Positions 39,501 through 58,250 of a stretch of DNA of 64,000 bases are shown piece by piece; the first letter of the stretch is position 1; the number at the start of each line of letters is the position of its first letter. Source of the DNA: Physella acuta (Eukaryota; Mollusca; Gastropoda; Physidae); the NCBI RefSeq assembly GCF_028476545.1, contig NW_026731870.1, positions 30,016 to 94,015 of the forward strand, in the 5' to 3' direction. The notes beneath the pieces were generated by a model, which saw nothing but the letters and a program-made list of their open reading frames with translations, had not been told where the DNA came from and ran no database searches. Position numbers and translations under genes: made by a program.

Positions 39501-42475
39501 CGGGAAGTGCCCTGTCGGGCACCCGACCACTTTGCTTTATATATATAGATATGGGTCTACTAATTGTAATTATATTATTAATATTATATAATTTAATTAT
39601 AAGTTATAAGCCAGTATATTTCAGTATAATAAGTTAAAAATAAAGTAGGCCTATAGTATAGTATAAGGCTTAATAAGGCCTATTATACTCTAACTCTACT
39701 ACTGTACCCTATATCAAGAAAAAAATGCCTTTTAGTGGCAATCAGGATTAATTATTAATTAATAATATTATAATTAATTAGGCTACCAACTTGTTCAAAG
39801 CCGTATTCACAGCTGTCAATAGTTGTGTTAGAGATATCTGACGTCAACAGCTTGATATTAATAAAATATCATTTTAATTAGGCCTACCTACTCTTTATGA
39901 CATTTTAGAAGAAGTTCCTTTTACTTTTATTCTATAACCTCATGACACATAGTAGAGCGCCAGGAAACAACGATAAACTAATTATTTTATCGTTGTGTCA
40001 TTTTGTTTAGCTTCTCTAAATCCGCTACTACTCGTCATCATTGCAATCTTCTATGCAGTCAACCATAGATCCCTAATGTCCTGGGACATTTTATCCAGTC
40101 AAGTTAACTTTATGCTGTATCAATTTTGTGGGCAACCAATAACCTATTATCATTTGGCCTTTGAAGTTCAATGCCAGTCTGGTGATGTAAGTTAACTACT
40201 CTATTGTTAAGTTACACCCTGTTGAGTGACATCTTGTCCTTCTCATTTAATTTTCCTATTTTACAGGTCAATTGTAAATCAGTTCTCTATGTTTTTGTAT
40301 GGTCTTGCTCTATCTAATCCTCTCTGCCATTAGACTGAAATTTTGGTGGTCACTAACTGTTTCCAGGAGTCCCATATATGCCTTCTCATAAATGATAATG
40401 GTGATTGATTCAAAATTGGTGGAATCTTAAACTTACTTCTGTGGATTTACTTCATTTGCTGTTAATATTATTTTCAGGAGGATTACTATGGAAAAAACAT
40501 TATTTTGGCTGATCGGGACATGGTTGAGCTAAGTTCGGGTAACATATTATTATACTGAGACACTTACTGTTTGGTTAAGCTTGTATTTATTTTTCTAAAC
40601 AGTAGTTTTAGAATAAGAAAACTGACAAAAATATTTTTGTATCATTATAGATGAGCTTATGGCTGGAGCTGATGAAGTAGATGTTGCTTTCTTGGTAGTT
40701 GGAGACCCCTTAGGGTAATTGTATTTTAATTCCATTAATTATTCCCTAATTACTTGTTTGCAATTAATTAGCTTTAACATGTAAGATTGATATTTGATTT
40801 GAAACTGTAATTTTCATATTTTTTACCTAAATAAGGGCAACAACTCACACAGACTTGATCCTTCGTGCTGTAGAGAAAAATATTCCTTATAGAATTATAC
40901 ATAATGCATCAATTATGAATGCAATTGGATGCTGTGGGTTACAGGCAAGTGCTAATCTATGTCAATTTTAATCATACATGTTAATAATAGTAGGAAATTC
41001 ATTTCTGTTTTGAATTCCAGTTTTGTTAATAATCTGTTAAACTGAACTTTATTATAAATTATAAATGTAGTAACAGTGTTATAAAAACTTCTCAGGTTAA
41101 AAAAAATTATTAATAAACATTGGCATATGATATAAACGTGAATTCTTATTTTTGGTATTAAACTAAAATATAGATATTTTGCCAGAAAGGGTGTGTAAAG
41201 TTCTGTTTCAAACCTGATGGTCCTAAGAATTCATCTCTTTATATGTCTTCTGAATATAAAGATTTTGTTCTTGAATTCCTTGAGCTTGAATCTAAAATAG
41301 GGATGGTAATGCTCATAAATATCATTGAGCTCACTCAATTCTGCATTAAAACATGTTGAAATATATTTCAAAAATGAAAAAAAAGAAAGTTTTTGCAAAT
41401 GCTGCCTTTGTTTCTTACAAATCTGTTTATATTTAACTCAAGTTCTGTTTCTAACAGCTTTACAATTATGGTGAAACAGTTTCTATTGTTTTCTGGACTG
41501 ATGATTGGCAACCAGAGAGTTTCTATGATAAAATTATATCCAACAGAGAAAGAGGGATGCACACTTTATGTCTTCTTGGTTTGTATTCCTTTTAATTGTG
41601 TGTTGTTGTTTTTTCACTTACAGCTATTTTTACTAATTTTTAAAATTCTCAACAATTTTTTTTCATTGAAGTAATTTCAATGATAAAAAGTATGCTATAA
41701 AAAACTATCATTAGGTAATTAATGCATGAGTAATTAATTAACAAGACTCAAACTGAATACGTCCTTCAGTCTGTAACGACAAGGAATTCAGCAGCTATTG
41801 TGACATTACTATTTGAGAAGTTATCATAAGCCCAACATTTGTGAAGTAATAAAAATACCTTTTACTCTCTCAATAGATATAAAAATGAAAGAACAAACTA
41901 TCGAAAACCTCATGAAGTAAGTTTTCTTGTGATTAACCTACAATTATTGATAGGTGTAATTAAAAATACAAATGAATGATAATTGCATTAAAAAAATTTG
42001 GCGATTCATCAATTTTGAGGTCATAATTTTAAAATTGCATCCATAGAGGCCGACCTATATTTGAACCACCTCGTTTTCTAAGTGCATCTCAGGCCTGTCA
42101 GCAACTAATAAAAATTATTGAAAGAAGGGACGAGGAAAAGAAAACAAAAGCTGGTAAGATTTCTTTTTTTTTAAATTTTAGAACTCTTGATTCTGAACTT
42201 ATGTTACTGCACACATTTTAACATAAATAGTAAATTTTATCCCTTTTTTTATAGATTTGAATACTGATTCCATTTGCATAGCTGTGGCTAGAGTTGGGGC
42301 AGAGGACCAGAAAATTGCGACTGCGACCTTAAAAGAAATGTCCTCCTATGACCTAGGATCACCTTTACATTCTCTTGTCATTCCCGGTCATATGCATCCC
42401 TTAGAAAAGCAGATGTTAGAACTATTTGCTGTTAGTGATCATGTCAAGACTTGTTTGCAGAAAGATGAAATATAG
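36550..42475 (+). CDS. DPH5: DPH5, diphthine methyl ester synthase
   Basis: S-adenosylmethionine-dependent methyltransferase that methylates the modified histidine of eEF2 in diphthamide synthesis (cytosol; family knowledge). Eight coding exons join in phase: 36550-36684, 40478-40538, 40651-40714, 40836-40944, 41458-41578, 41877-41916, 42047-42153 and 42255-42475, giving 285 residues, the same as human. Residues 1-45 start [20 protein letters not shown], carrying the SAM-binding GLGLGD loop. Later motifs are [51 protein letters not shown] and [12 protein letters not shown]. An in-frame ATG at 36505 would add 15 residues. I chose 36550 because it has ACCATG context and matches the conserved family start. 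The intron after exon 4 has a GC donor (CAG/GCAAGT). Intron 1 holds a 342-bp tandem repeat. Confidence 0.97.
38200..39545. repeat. 342-bp tandem repeat cassette in DPH5 intron 1, three full units
   Basis: Units start at GAGCTCATATAAAGAGAATT: 38341, 38682 and 39024, with periods 341 and 342. A shorter diverged unit at 38200-38340 precedes them. Each holds the 17-base palindrome AGCCCTCGTCGAGGGCT. The right edge (39375-39540) is unique and GC-rich and contains the hairpin GTGCCCTGTCGGGCAC. Both edges abut TATATA runs. This layout (tandem core, hairpin near the 3' end, insertion in AT repeat) recalls non-autonomous molluscan elements with internal tandem repeats such as pearl or Helitron-related elements. 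The class is not proven. The 85-98-codon frames in each unit are not supported as genes. Confidence 0.7.
41195..41236 (-). mobile_element. Short SINE tail fragment
   Basis: GTAAAGTTCTGTTTCAAACC followed by TGATGGTCCTAAG matches the 3' end of the local SINE family, as at 21415-21485. It lies in DPH5 intron 4. Confidence 0.4.
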
Positions 42476-45400
42476 CATTACATGTTAAATATATTAAATG
42501 TATTGTTTGTTTCAATGTATTGAAGAAAGTTTGAGTAATTTGAAAGTATGGTAATTTTAAAGTCATCCCACTCATTTAGTTTCCAGGTCAATAATGATCA
42601 GACTACCATTAAACATTTTATTTTATAATCACAAATTAGAAAACACTTTTTTAAATTCTCATTTGATTTTGCTACTTGTAAAAGTGTGTATTGTAAGAGG
42701 GCACATTAATTCCAGTAGGATAGAAGTAATTATAGATTTATACTTCTATAGGTGTTTTAATACTAAACAATTTTCAAAAAGAGACAAATTGTTTTCTTAA
42801 ATTCATACATAAATTATATCAAATTTCAAAAGGAGAACTGGTTCAAGAAAAATGTTTCTTATATTAAGTTTAAGTTACATAATAACAAAGCAATGGATTG
42901 AAGCAAATATATTTATTTTCTTATGAAGAAAATCATGATTAAACAAGTGCAAAAAACCTGTCCATGAAAAATTATTTAGTTACATTTGTATTACAGAAAT
43001 AACATCCAAAGTCATTCAAAAAGACAAATATATGCTGTAAACTTCAGTAAATGTTCAATTCAATAACAATACAACTGAAAATGTTAATGTAATTTATTTT
43101 TACAATATATTTTCAATCTCATTTTTTGCTAATATTATTATATATTTTGCATTTGTAAAATAAGAATTAGCCATCTTGAAAAGAACATAAGGAAGTTAAC
43201 AAAAAGATTTTTTGTTTCAATCTTTGAAACAATTGAATACACAGGTGATAGACAATAGGCATTTATACTAATTTTTAAGAGCTTTTATTTCTTAAAAAAT
43301 AATTTAATGAATTTCCAGAATGGTAACTTTCTCAATAATATGACAGAATTTAAAAATTTGAACTTGGACTACTTTTCAGCAAAATTTTTGCATACCGGTA
43401 AAAAGTGTACAAAAATAAATGCACAGCCAATTATGCCAGTAGGAAAAATGTTTAAAAATATATCACTATACATAAAAAATATGCACACAGTTTACCAAAT
43501 TTAATAAACAGGCGTTTACTCAATATCTAGTCACTGCAACATTTTTTTATTTACATATCAAATTCTATTTACTATACAGTTATTACTTTAGTGCCTTGAC
43601 AATTTAATTTGTGTTCATCTATAAATTGAAAGTTTTATAACACTACACCATTAAATTGCCAAAAATGAATATATGTTCTTTTGTAGTCAAATTTAATCAG
43701 TTATAAACTACTCATGCTACCAAAGTATGTACAGGGTCCTCTGACACTAAACATTCTTACATTAAACATTTATTATAGTATACTTAAAATGTTATTAAAT
43801 GCTTCAATCTAGGGTATATTTTAAAACCATAGAATATATTAATACATGTACAATTATTTTTTTCCAAGATTTGAGAACAAATTTATTTGGTAAGCTAGAT
43901 TAGTTAGTATTTAACATTGATTTAAAACATGTTCTACAACATTTGAACTGTGAAATAATATTTTAGATGCTTCAATGAGAAACCTAGAATAAAGTTCTTG
44001 ACTAGAACATAAAAGTCACAATTTAGATTGTTCCACAAAATGCATATCTGAATTTACACACAAAAATTGATATATTCTAGTCAAATACTGATGCACATTA
44101 CTAGACTAACCATCAATCAAAAATATATCCTCATACAATTGTTACACCAAGTTGATCAGATCTTTAAATACAATCACCATCAAGCCACATTGGTTTGGTT
44201 GCAGTAGATTTTAATTATCACAGTGAGATATCCATTTTAGTATATTTGCTCTCCAGGCTGTATCTGGTGTAAATCTCATGTCATCAATGATAAAATAAAG
44301 CAAAGTATGGCATTTTGTATTATTGGTCATACAAATTCAAAGAAAAAATAATGTCCAAGAAATGTAGATGTATTTTTTTCAGTCAACCATGATAATTAGG
44401 AGTGGTAACATTTATTTAAATGTACTTTTAATCTATGAGTAGTAGTATTAATAATGCAACGGTTAAAGAGTTAACCATTTTGTTTGATATAAATTTCAAA
44501 CCACATCATTTTTTGAAAAATAACTTAAGAAAAACACAATAAACTGTCATGCTAACAAAATAAGTACAGCTAATTTTTTATTTTAAAAAAATAGGACTGA
44601 GATCTGAAAAAAACAGGAATATTTTGCAATTAGCATTCATTTCATTTTTTAAGAAACAATTTTATTTTAAATCAACAAGAAATTCTGTCAGAATATTTTG
44701 TTAAAAACAAAATCAATAAAATAATAAAGTGTAAATCATTTTTACATTTTGTATAAGGAAGGAGTCAGTTGATTAACATAAGAATATTACATGTATCAAA
44801 TATTTTTTTTAGAAATAATTAACTAAAACTCTTTGATTTAATAAGATTATTTTTTTAAAGACAAGTATCAACAATTGAAAAGATATCATATCTGAAACAC
44901 TTTTATTAATGACATTTTTGTACTAATATTAATAACAGTGATTGTTAGTCCTCTATAAATTTCAAATGCTTTTTTAGGATAGAAAAATCTATAAGAATTC
45001 TTTAAGATTCCTGCATCTAGAAATGTTCAGGCCATTCAATAGAAGTTGCTTGCATAATTACAGTATATCACATAATCTTAATGAGTACTGAAATAAAATA
45101 ATTATGTATACTTTGATGAAATGTAAATATGAACATTTGTAATATGATTCAATTTTGGTGTGATTATTTTTGAGGAAAAACTAGTGAATTTTTTCTACAG
45201 TGAATTACAACAAAAAAAACACAGTACATTACACATAGATAGAATACTTTATCCAGTAAGTATATACACAATTTATTAAACTTATTGCCAAAATGTAAAA
45301 GAAATTATTCAATACAAACATTAATTGTCCAGATTATTATACATGTGTATTAAAAATACCAAGGCTAAACATAAGAATAGCATTATTTGTTTGAATTTTT

Positions 45401-46008
45401 AAACACAAAGATATTAAAGTATTATAATAACAAATGAACAAGGAACTTATATTCATAATTTAAAAAAGATACTTTTAAGTGTGAAAACTGAACAATTAAA
45501 AAAATGTTGATAAAATGTAAATATTAGTTTTTTCTGTTACTGTTATTTAACTGATATGGTGCAGATTTTTTTTAAAAACAATGTAACTACATCTCCAGCT
45601 ATGAAAAACCTTTTAAATGAAAAAAAAAATTAAGTACAGAGGTAAAAAGAAAAACTCAGGAAAATAATTTTAGTAATAATTTTAAGGCTTTTTTCTTTCT
45701 TTTTCTCTTTTTTAACATTTACAATAGTTTTAGTATTTAAATTACAAAACTACACAAAAGAGTATTAATTATAAGTAAATTTACTTTAATATTAAAGCAA
45801 TAAGGGACAGTAAGGTATCAGCACAAAACTCAATTTCATTAAAAAAAACTTTTTAGGGTGAACTTGAGTTAGAACTTGCTCCTTTAAAACAACAAATATG
45901 ACAAGTTATCTCACAATAAAATCTGACCAAGCAAAACTTCTAAGATCTATTCGGTAAAACAACTTAAGATCAAAAAGTGCACAGCAAACAGACAATGACG
46001 TCAAAAAT
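42476..46008. other. Convergent AT-rich 3' region between DPH5 and NADK2
   Basis: These 3.5 kb lie between two convergent stop codons. They are uniformly AT-rich with no coding exon pattern, no recognised transposon and several AATAAA words on both strands. They probably consist largely of the two 3' untranslated regions. Confidence 0.6.
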
Positions 46009-49000
46009 TTAATCCAAAGTCACAGTGCGCAGGGCATTATTCTCTGCTATCTCAAAGGTAGCCACAGCTCCATCATTAAATTTGAAAGACATTCCTCCAT
46101 CTATCACCAAGCAAGCATCCCACATCCTTGACCTGATAGTTATTCTGGAAGCAAAATAGTACATTTTAAATGAAATAATTAAGAGTCCTTAAACTTTAAG
46201 ACAAAAGGTAAGTGCTTTTAAGAACCAGGTTGCAGGATATTAGTAAAGAGGGTAACCCTTGACATAGTGTTTCTAAACTGAAGCTAGCAAATTTTTATCT
46301 GAAATTGGTAGCAGCTGACTCATAATTAGTTTTTATGACTTGCTCAATTGTCTAGCAAAATACAAGAATATATACAATATTTATATATTTGAGTTACTTT
46401 TCAAATACCATTTATTTTATGACCAAGAAAACATGCATTTAGTATGAGAGGACTTTTAGGCAAAGGTTTGAATTATTTTCAAACATTATAAATTTTTATT
46501 TTAGTGATTCTGTAAAAATAGCTTTCCTGTTTATTTTTAAATGACTCTATGACTTAATTTCTCAGCTTTGAAAAAACTGCATATTACATTTTTAAAGTAA
46601 GTTGATGACAAACTGTACTAAAAGCAAGCTGGCCACTTACTTTTTAGCAAATCCACTTGTACGCTCAACATTGAAAACAGCTAAATTTAAGAAAAAAAAT
46701 AAACATCAGCAACTCCACACTTAATAATAACATTTATGTACAGCAAGGAAAATTCAAAATAAATTAATAACCAGTACTCTAAAATTAACTGTTGACGGAA
46801 CTCCACTTAATATCTAAAGATACAAAATTGACTATAATGCAAATCATTATAAAAGTTGATATAAAATGGTATAATTTATGAATCAAAATCAAAACAATTA
46901 AAAGATGTCTAATTGAATGTATGTACCATTTCGAATAGGATCTCTAATAGTGTATGCCATATGTGGTTCGCTTGGGTCAAATCTCAAACTTCTATTAAAT
47001 GAGTTCATTACTGTCTCTGTCAAAGCCTGATCCCTCACAGGGAAGTTAGCACCAGAAACCTCATTAGCTGGATAAAAAATAACATTTCAGAATGTTACTG
47101 ACAACTCTAAAAAAACAAAAAACACCAACAATCAGCAGGTATTAATTATCAATACTTAGTAACATTTTTTCTATCTTGTACAATATCTGCAGTCCCAAAT
47201 TGCCACTACAACTCTCTTGGCGTCTGATATTTTCTGTGTTCTCCAATTGTTTTGCTGAATTTTTAATCTGTTTTAATCACATATCTAGGTCATGCCATCA
47301 ATATAATTACTTGCAAAACGTTATTTTAAACACTTCAGAACTGCATGTAAACACTTATTAAGATATTAAAAATACCAGAGGGAAGAAATTGCAGAAAATA
47401 GTAAAGTTGTGTAAAATAAGTTGAAAGAATAAAAATATTACTTTACAACTATTAACTAAAATTTATAAAGGAAAAAGGGGGCATTCTTGATATACTAACC
47501 AATAGACAAAACTTTTTGTACTGAGCACAGTGAAAGGTGATTTATGTGAAAATGCCATGAACTTGAGCCAGTCCCTGTACAAATAGTTACACCAGAACTC
47601 TTCTGTTTTTCTTTTGCTATTGTGTCTGTTGAGAACTCATAGTAGGAGACTCTAGATAAGAAATTATATATTTTCAACAACTCATTTTTATCAAAATTAA
47701 ACATATCTACAAAGAGAAATAATCAAACAACAAAGTTTCTGGTTAGTAAGTTTAACAAAATCCCCAGATAAAGTTTAATTGATATAAAGCAGTAATGTTT
47801 CATTATAAAAAAACTTTGTATTTTTCAATACTCATTTTTTTTTTTGCAGAAATCTTCAAAAATGTGGTATGCTTTACATAGAAACAATAATATTGGGGGC
47901 TTGATATTTAAATCTGCACCTTAATTTTCAAATAACCTTATTTGATAATAAATATATTATTCTGTTAAAAAACAAGCAATAGACAGATTTAGTGTGTGCT
48001 CTATACTTTACCTTGAAGAGAGAGATTCTCCAATGAAACATTCATTTAATGCTAGACATGGCAAAGTTCTTGTTGGAAAAAGCATAGTCTCGTTACTATT
48101 TTGTTTCAGGACCCTCACTTGCTCATCCTCAGCTATATGTTCTGTGAACCGATGTTCAGGGAATATCAACTGCTGGTCATGTAGCTCAATGGGTTCATCA
48201 TTTATATGTCTTCCAGACATGGTAACTTGTATACGCTGTCTCCATTTCCATCTGCGTGCATACCAAAGTTATCTTTCATTATTTGTTCAACATTGTTGGA
48301 TTAACCTACAGTAATATATAAATTATATTTCTAAAAGATAATGTTAAACTGAAAGTTGTTAGACTTTCAAAAAAATAAATCAATATTTAATGGGCATGGT
48401 GATCATGCTGTCAAGTGCCCAATTTTTTATGTCAACCAGGCACAAACCATGGAATAAACCAGGGTTTATCTTTAGAGTCTAGACAACTTCCTTGAGCCAA
48501 CACAGCTCTGGATAGTACCTTCAAAGGTAGTATAGGCAGCTGGGTATTTAGATGGCCACACAAACTAATGCCATGACTATGAAAACAGGTGAACTTTTCT
48601 TTAGCTGCCTCACAAGGCACCCTATATTATTTAATTAAAGATCATAATTAAATTCAAATCAGTACTAATTTATCTGTAGCTGAAAAGATATGCCATGACA
48701 TTAATAGAAATAAAGTCACTGTTTTTTTTTAAACTATTACTATCTCTTATACTAGATTAAGGACTGTCAAAATTTATGAAAGGCTAATCTGCATTTTTTA
48801 AACTGTACTTTTATGACCAATTAATAGAATCTAAAAATTTTAACTCACCCAAAATCACCAGCCAGAAGCTTCTTTAGAGCACTTGCAAATTTAGTAGCTG
48901 GGTAGTCAACTTTGGGGAGACACAAATGACCCTCTGATCTGATGATAAAGTTTTATTTTCAGTCAATTTTATGCAAGTGGTTTTACATCAATAATGTCTC

Positions 49001-51585
49001 TCTAGAGGAAGGAGGGTTCAGACTCATGCCTCAATGTTTGATGAATGGAAGAGGAGCTTAATTGGTGTTAAAAGAGTCACAATTCCACATTGAAAATAAG
49101 GAAATTTTTGGAAGGAATGTTCTAATTGTAAATTTTTTTTGTGAAAAGTATTAGATACATTTGTTCAATATACTAAATCTGAACCCATCTCAGTTAAAAA
49201 ATTGTTTTACACTGAACCAAAATTGCAATCATAGGGGAAGGAAGGGGGTGTTGGCTGAAGTATATCTCTAGGGGGTGTATTTTAGTTATGATGGGTAAAA
49301 CATTTAAAAACTGATATCAGAATTATTTTTTTTTAAATTTGTAAACAAAGCGTCTGTTGATACCTTTCGGGGTCTGTATTAATTCCAATCAGAGGCTTGC
49401 TGGTATTGATAAACTTATTGGCAGCCAAAAGATATGTTCCATCCCCACCAGCAGTGAATACCACATCAGCCCAGTCTACAACACTTTGAACTAAATCAAA
49501 TCTGTGAACTATTCTTGTTTCAATATTTGCATTCCTGAAATTTTAAAAATTAAATCACCATTATAATCTAGATATTGATTATAAGTAGTTTAATCATAAA
49601 CTTTATTTATTTATATTAGGTAAAGACTGAATGCATTTTTAATACTTACAAAAGCTCTTTTCGGACTATATCTAGAGCTGCATAATGATTTTTATGACGA
49701 TCAAGAAGACCCACATAATCTGAATCTTTAGAATTAAGCTAAAAATTTGGAAAAGACAATAATGTAAATAAGGGTTTAAATTTTGCTGAAAATGTAGAGA
49801 CAGATAATTTTAAAAACTAACTTTCAAAATTAAAACTATTTAAAACTCACAACAATGTGTATGAATAGTTATGACACAGTAAATAATAGCACAATGTTTC
49901 ATCCTGTTTGAAATTTTAAGAATGGCAATAGCCCAGAAAACTCTCAATGGGGATTTTAATTAATTAAAAAAATTGTAGGCATTGTTTTGAAACAGGTGAT
50001 TACTGGTTTCGGTAATTAAAAAAAAAATCTTGCGCCAAAGACATTTTTTTCTAATTGCCCAATGATATGTAAATTAAATGAAAACAAACTAGGTCATAAG
50101 TACAGAATCCTTTTTAGACTTAGCAATCCATTGAGCAGATGAAGTAGAGCTCATATGTTTTTTGATCTCAGCATATGAAGGGAAGAGCTTTGTCCAACCG
50201 CCTTTACTTTCCCTAACATGAGTTACCCGTCAAAGTGGGGTGGATTCAGGGATGCTCTACTGACTTGAACCCAGATTTGAACTCAAGACTTTCGGGTTTG
50301 CAGCCTAGTGCTCTACTGCTTAGGCCATGCTGTCCCATAAACTAACATTTACTGGAAGAGAGATGGACCCTGATTGAATCCTAGTCAGTCAAAGTTTCTC
50401 TTACAAATGTGATCCATGATAGCAATGTAGATATATTAAAGACAAAAAAGTACATTTTCAAGTGTTCCCGCTTTTGCAAATTTCTTAATTTTTTCATCTT
50501 TTACTAAAAGATTTAGTTTTAAAATTTGTTTTTATAAACTTTCAGAGAAATCTGGAACTAAAGCTAAATAAGGTTACGTCAAGTCATAGATTATTAATAC
50601 CAAACTTAACTATTATTACTATTGGAGTACTTTTCCAACATTCAAAATATGGGTGTTGCATATAAATATTAGGGATCATCAGTTTATGATGTCCACACAG
50701 GTATTTGTAAAATGAAACTTGCAAGACTCAAAATGTCAAAGTGGTAAAAACCTAGATAAAAAATTAGACAGTTGCAGAATCACCAGTTAATGAAGACATT
50801 TCATAACTCAAATATTTAATATTTATGGGCTGCTAAAAATCTTAGGCAGCTACTACCAACAGAAAAATACAGATTTAAGAGCATGGTGGTGTTGAAAGTC
50901 AACAGAACTGAAAGCAAATGATGATCAATAGCAGTATGTCAAGCGACATAAAAAAGTTTTGTGTGTGGTAAAATTTTTGCTCACATCTCTTCACTTGAGC
51001 AGATGGTAGACAGTAAAATCCCACCCACCCTCTCCACTCTCTGAGGGGGGGACGATCTGTCCGGGATTCAAAGGGTCGATTCAAAATATCATCATTAACC
51101 TTAACTAATGTAACAATGTTACATGTAGTAAACTATCTATAATAATCTATAGTTTGAAGACTGTCTATACTATAAGTCTAAAATTTGACAACAGTATCCT
51201 CAATCATACTTTTTTTTCACTGTGTGAACTAGTAATGAGTAATGTTAATAAAAGTGCTTACATATTCCTTAAATTCATTATCTGTCATTGATTGACACAG
51301 TTTTCTTTCATACTCAAATCTTGTCATTTTAGTTAAAATGACAGCACGTTTGGGTTGGAAAACTGGCTCTACATCTTCACTTAAACGAAGTCTTTGTCCA
51401 TGGTTCTTAGAATCTGCAACATCTAAACCATACTTGCTTTTGCATCTTACTTCAGAACAAGATCTGGTAGACCAGTTCATGTGTAAGCGAAAGTCATTTT
51501 TCGAAAAGGCTGGTGAAAGGGAACAAGTTTTATAATTTTTCCATTTCGAAACCAGCAAAACTCTTGTAATAGTCGCACTTCGCAT
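46009..51585 (-). CDS. NADK2: NADK2, mitochondrial NAD kinase
   Basis: Phosphorylates NAD+ to NADP+ in mitochondria, which supports proline synthesis and the NADPH-dependent reductase of fatty-acid and lysine breakdown (family knowledge). Nine exons join in phase (gene order): 51585-51262, 49738-49650, 49534-49364, 48938-48849, 48251-48012, 47651-47500, 47067-46927, 46680-46641 and 46144-46009, giving 460 residues (human 442). The first about 35 residues (MRSATITRVLLVSKWKNYK and on) are basic with no acidic residue until D31, as in a mitochondrial presequence. GGDG (167-170) is the kinase-family nucleotide motif. Others are GINTDPERSEGHLCLP, WKWRQRIQV, ALNECFIGESLSSR, the SSG..ICTGTGSS.W glycine loop and WDACLVIDGG near the end. 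Intron 1 holds a SINE. Confidence 0.96.
50100..50337 (-). mobile_element. tRNA-derived SINE, older copy
   Basis: The minus strand starts GGGACAGCATGGCCTAAGC, close to the family head, with GGACTG-like and GAGTTCAAATCTGGG boxes. The body carries CATGTTAGGGAAAGTAAAGG and GAGCTCTACTTCATCTGC. It is more diverged than the copy at 13746-13972. Confidence 0.7.
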
Positions 51586-52047
51586 ATCTTTAGAGATTTA
51601 TACAAATTTCAACAAGATTATTTAGATGGGTGTTTTGAATGCATTTATTTTAAATTTAATAAAACATCAACTAGGCCTAATTTGGCGTCAGTCTTAAACG
51701 TAGCATTGGCATATCATGCGGAATATCTATTCTGTTTGTTTTGTTTGGAAGGTAACAGCCATTTTCTTTTTAAGTAAAGCTAAAGTTAAGTAAGTTTTCG
51801 GATTTGTTGTTTACTAGCTTAAAGAATTAATTATATTTGAATAGTTGATTAAATTTATCTAGAAAATCTACATTATCCTTATCAAAATGACAAAAGTAGT
51901 TTTAATTAAAAATACGAAGAAAATGTAGCTCTGCTTCATAAGGCCACGACAGCTGTGTTGTTTTCGCCGACTGTGTCGGTGCTCAAAATCGTGGCATGTC
52001 ATCATAGTCTTTATTGTTGATGCTGACAAATATTGTTGTGGATTGAA
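51586..52047. promoter_or_regulatory. Bidirectional promoter region between NADK2 and SLC30A7
   Basis: Only 462 bp lie between divergent start codons. ATTGG (inverted CCAAT) occurs at 51705-51709, and ACAGCCATTTTC near 51747 resembles a YY1-type element. Transcription starts are not determinable here. Confidence 0.55.

Positions 52048-58250
<6,203 letters not shown>

Noticed and set aside
38397-39637. Frames of 84-98 codons repeated in each 342-bp unit
   Set aside because: They recur because the units are copies. Frames are open on both strands, the first unit lacks the same start and no domain is recognisable.
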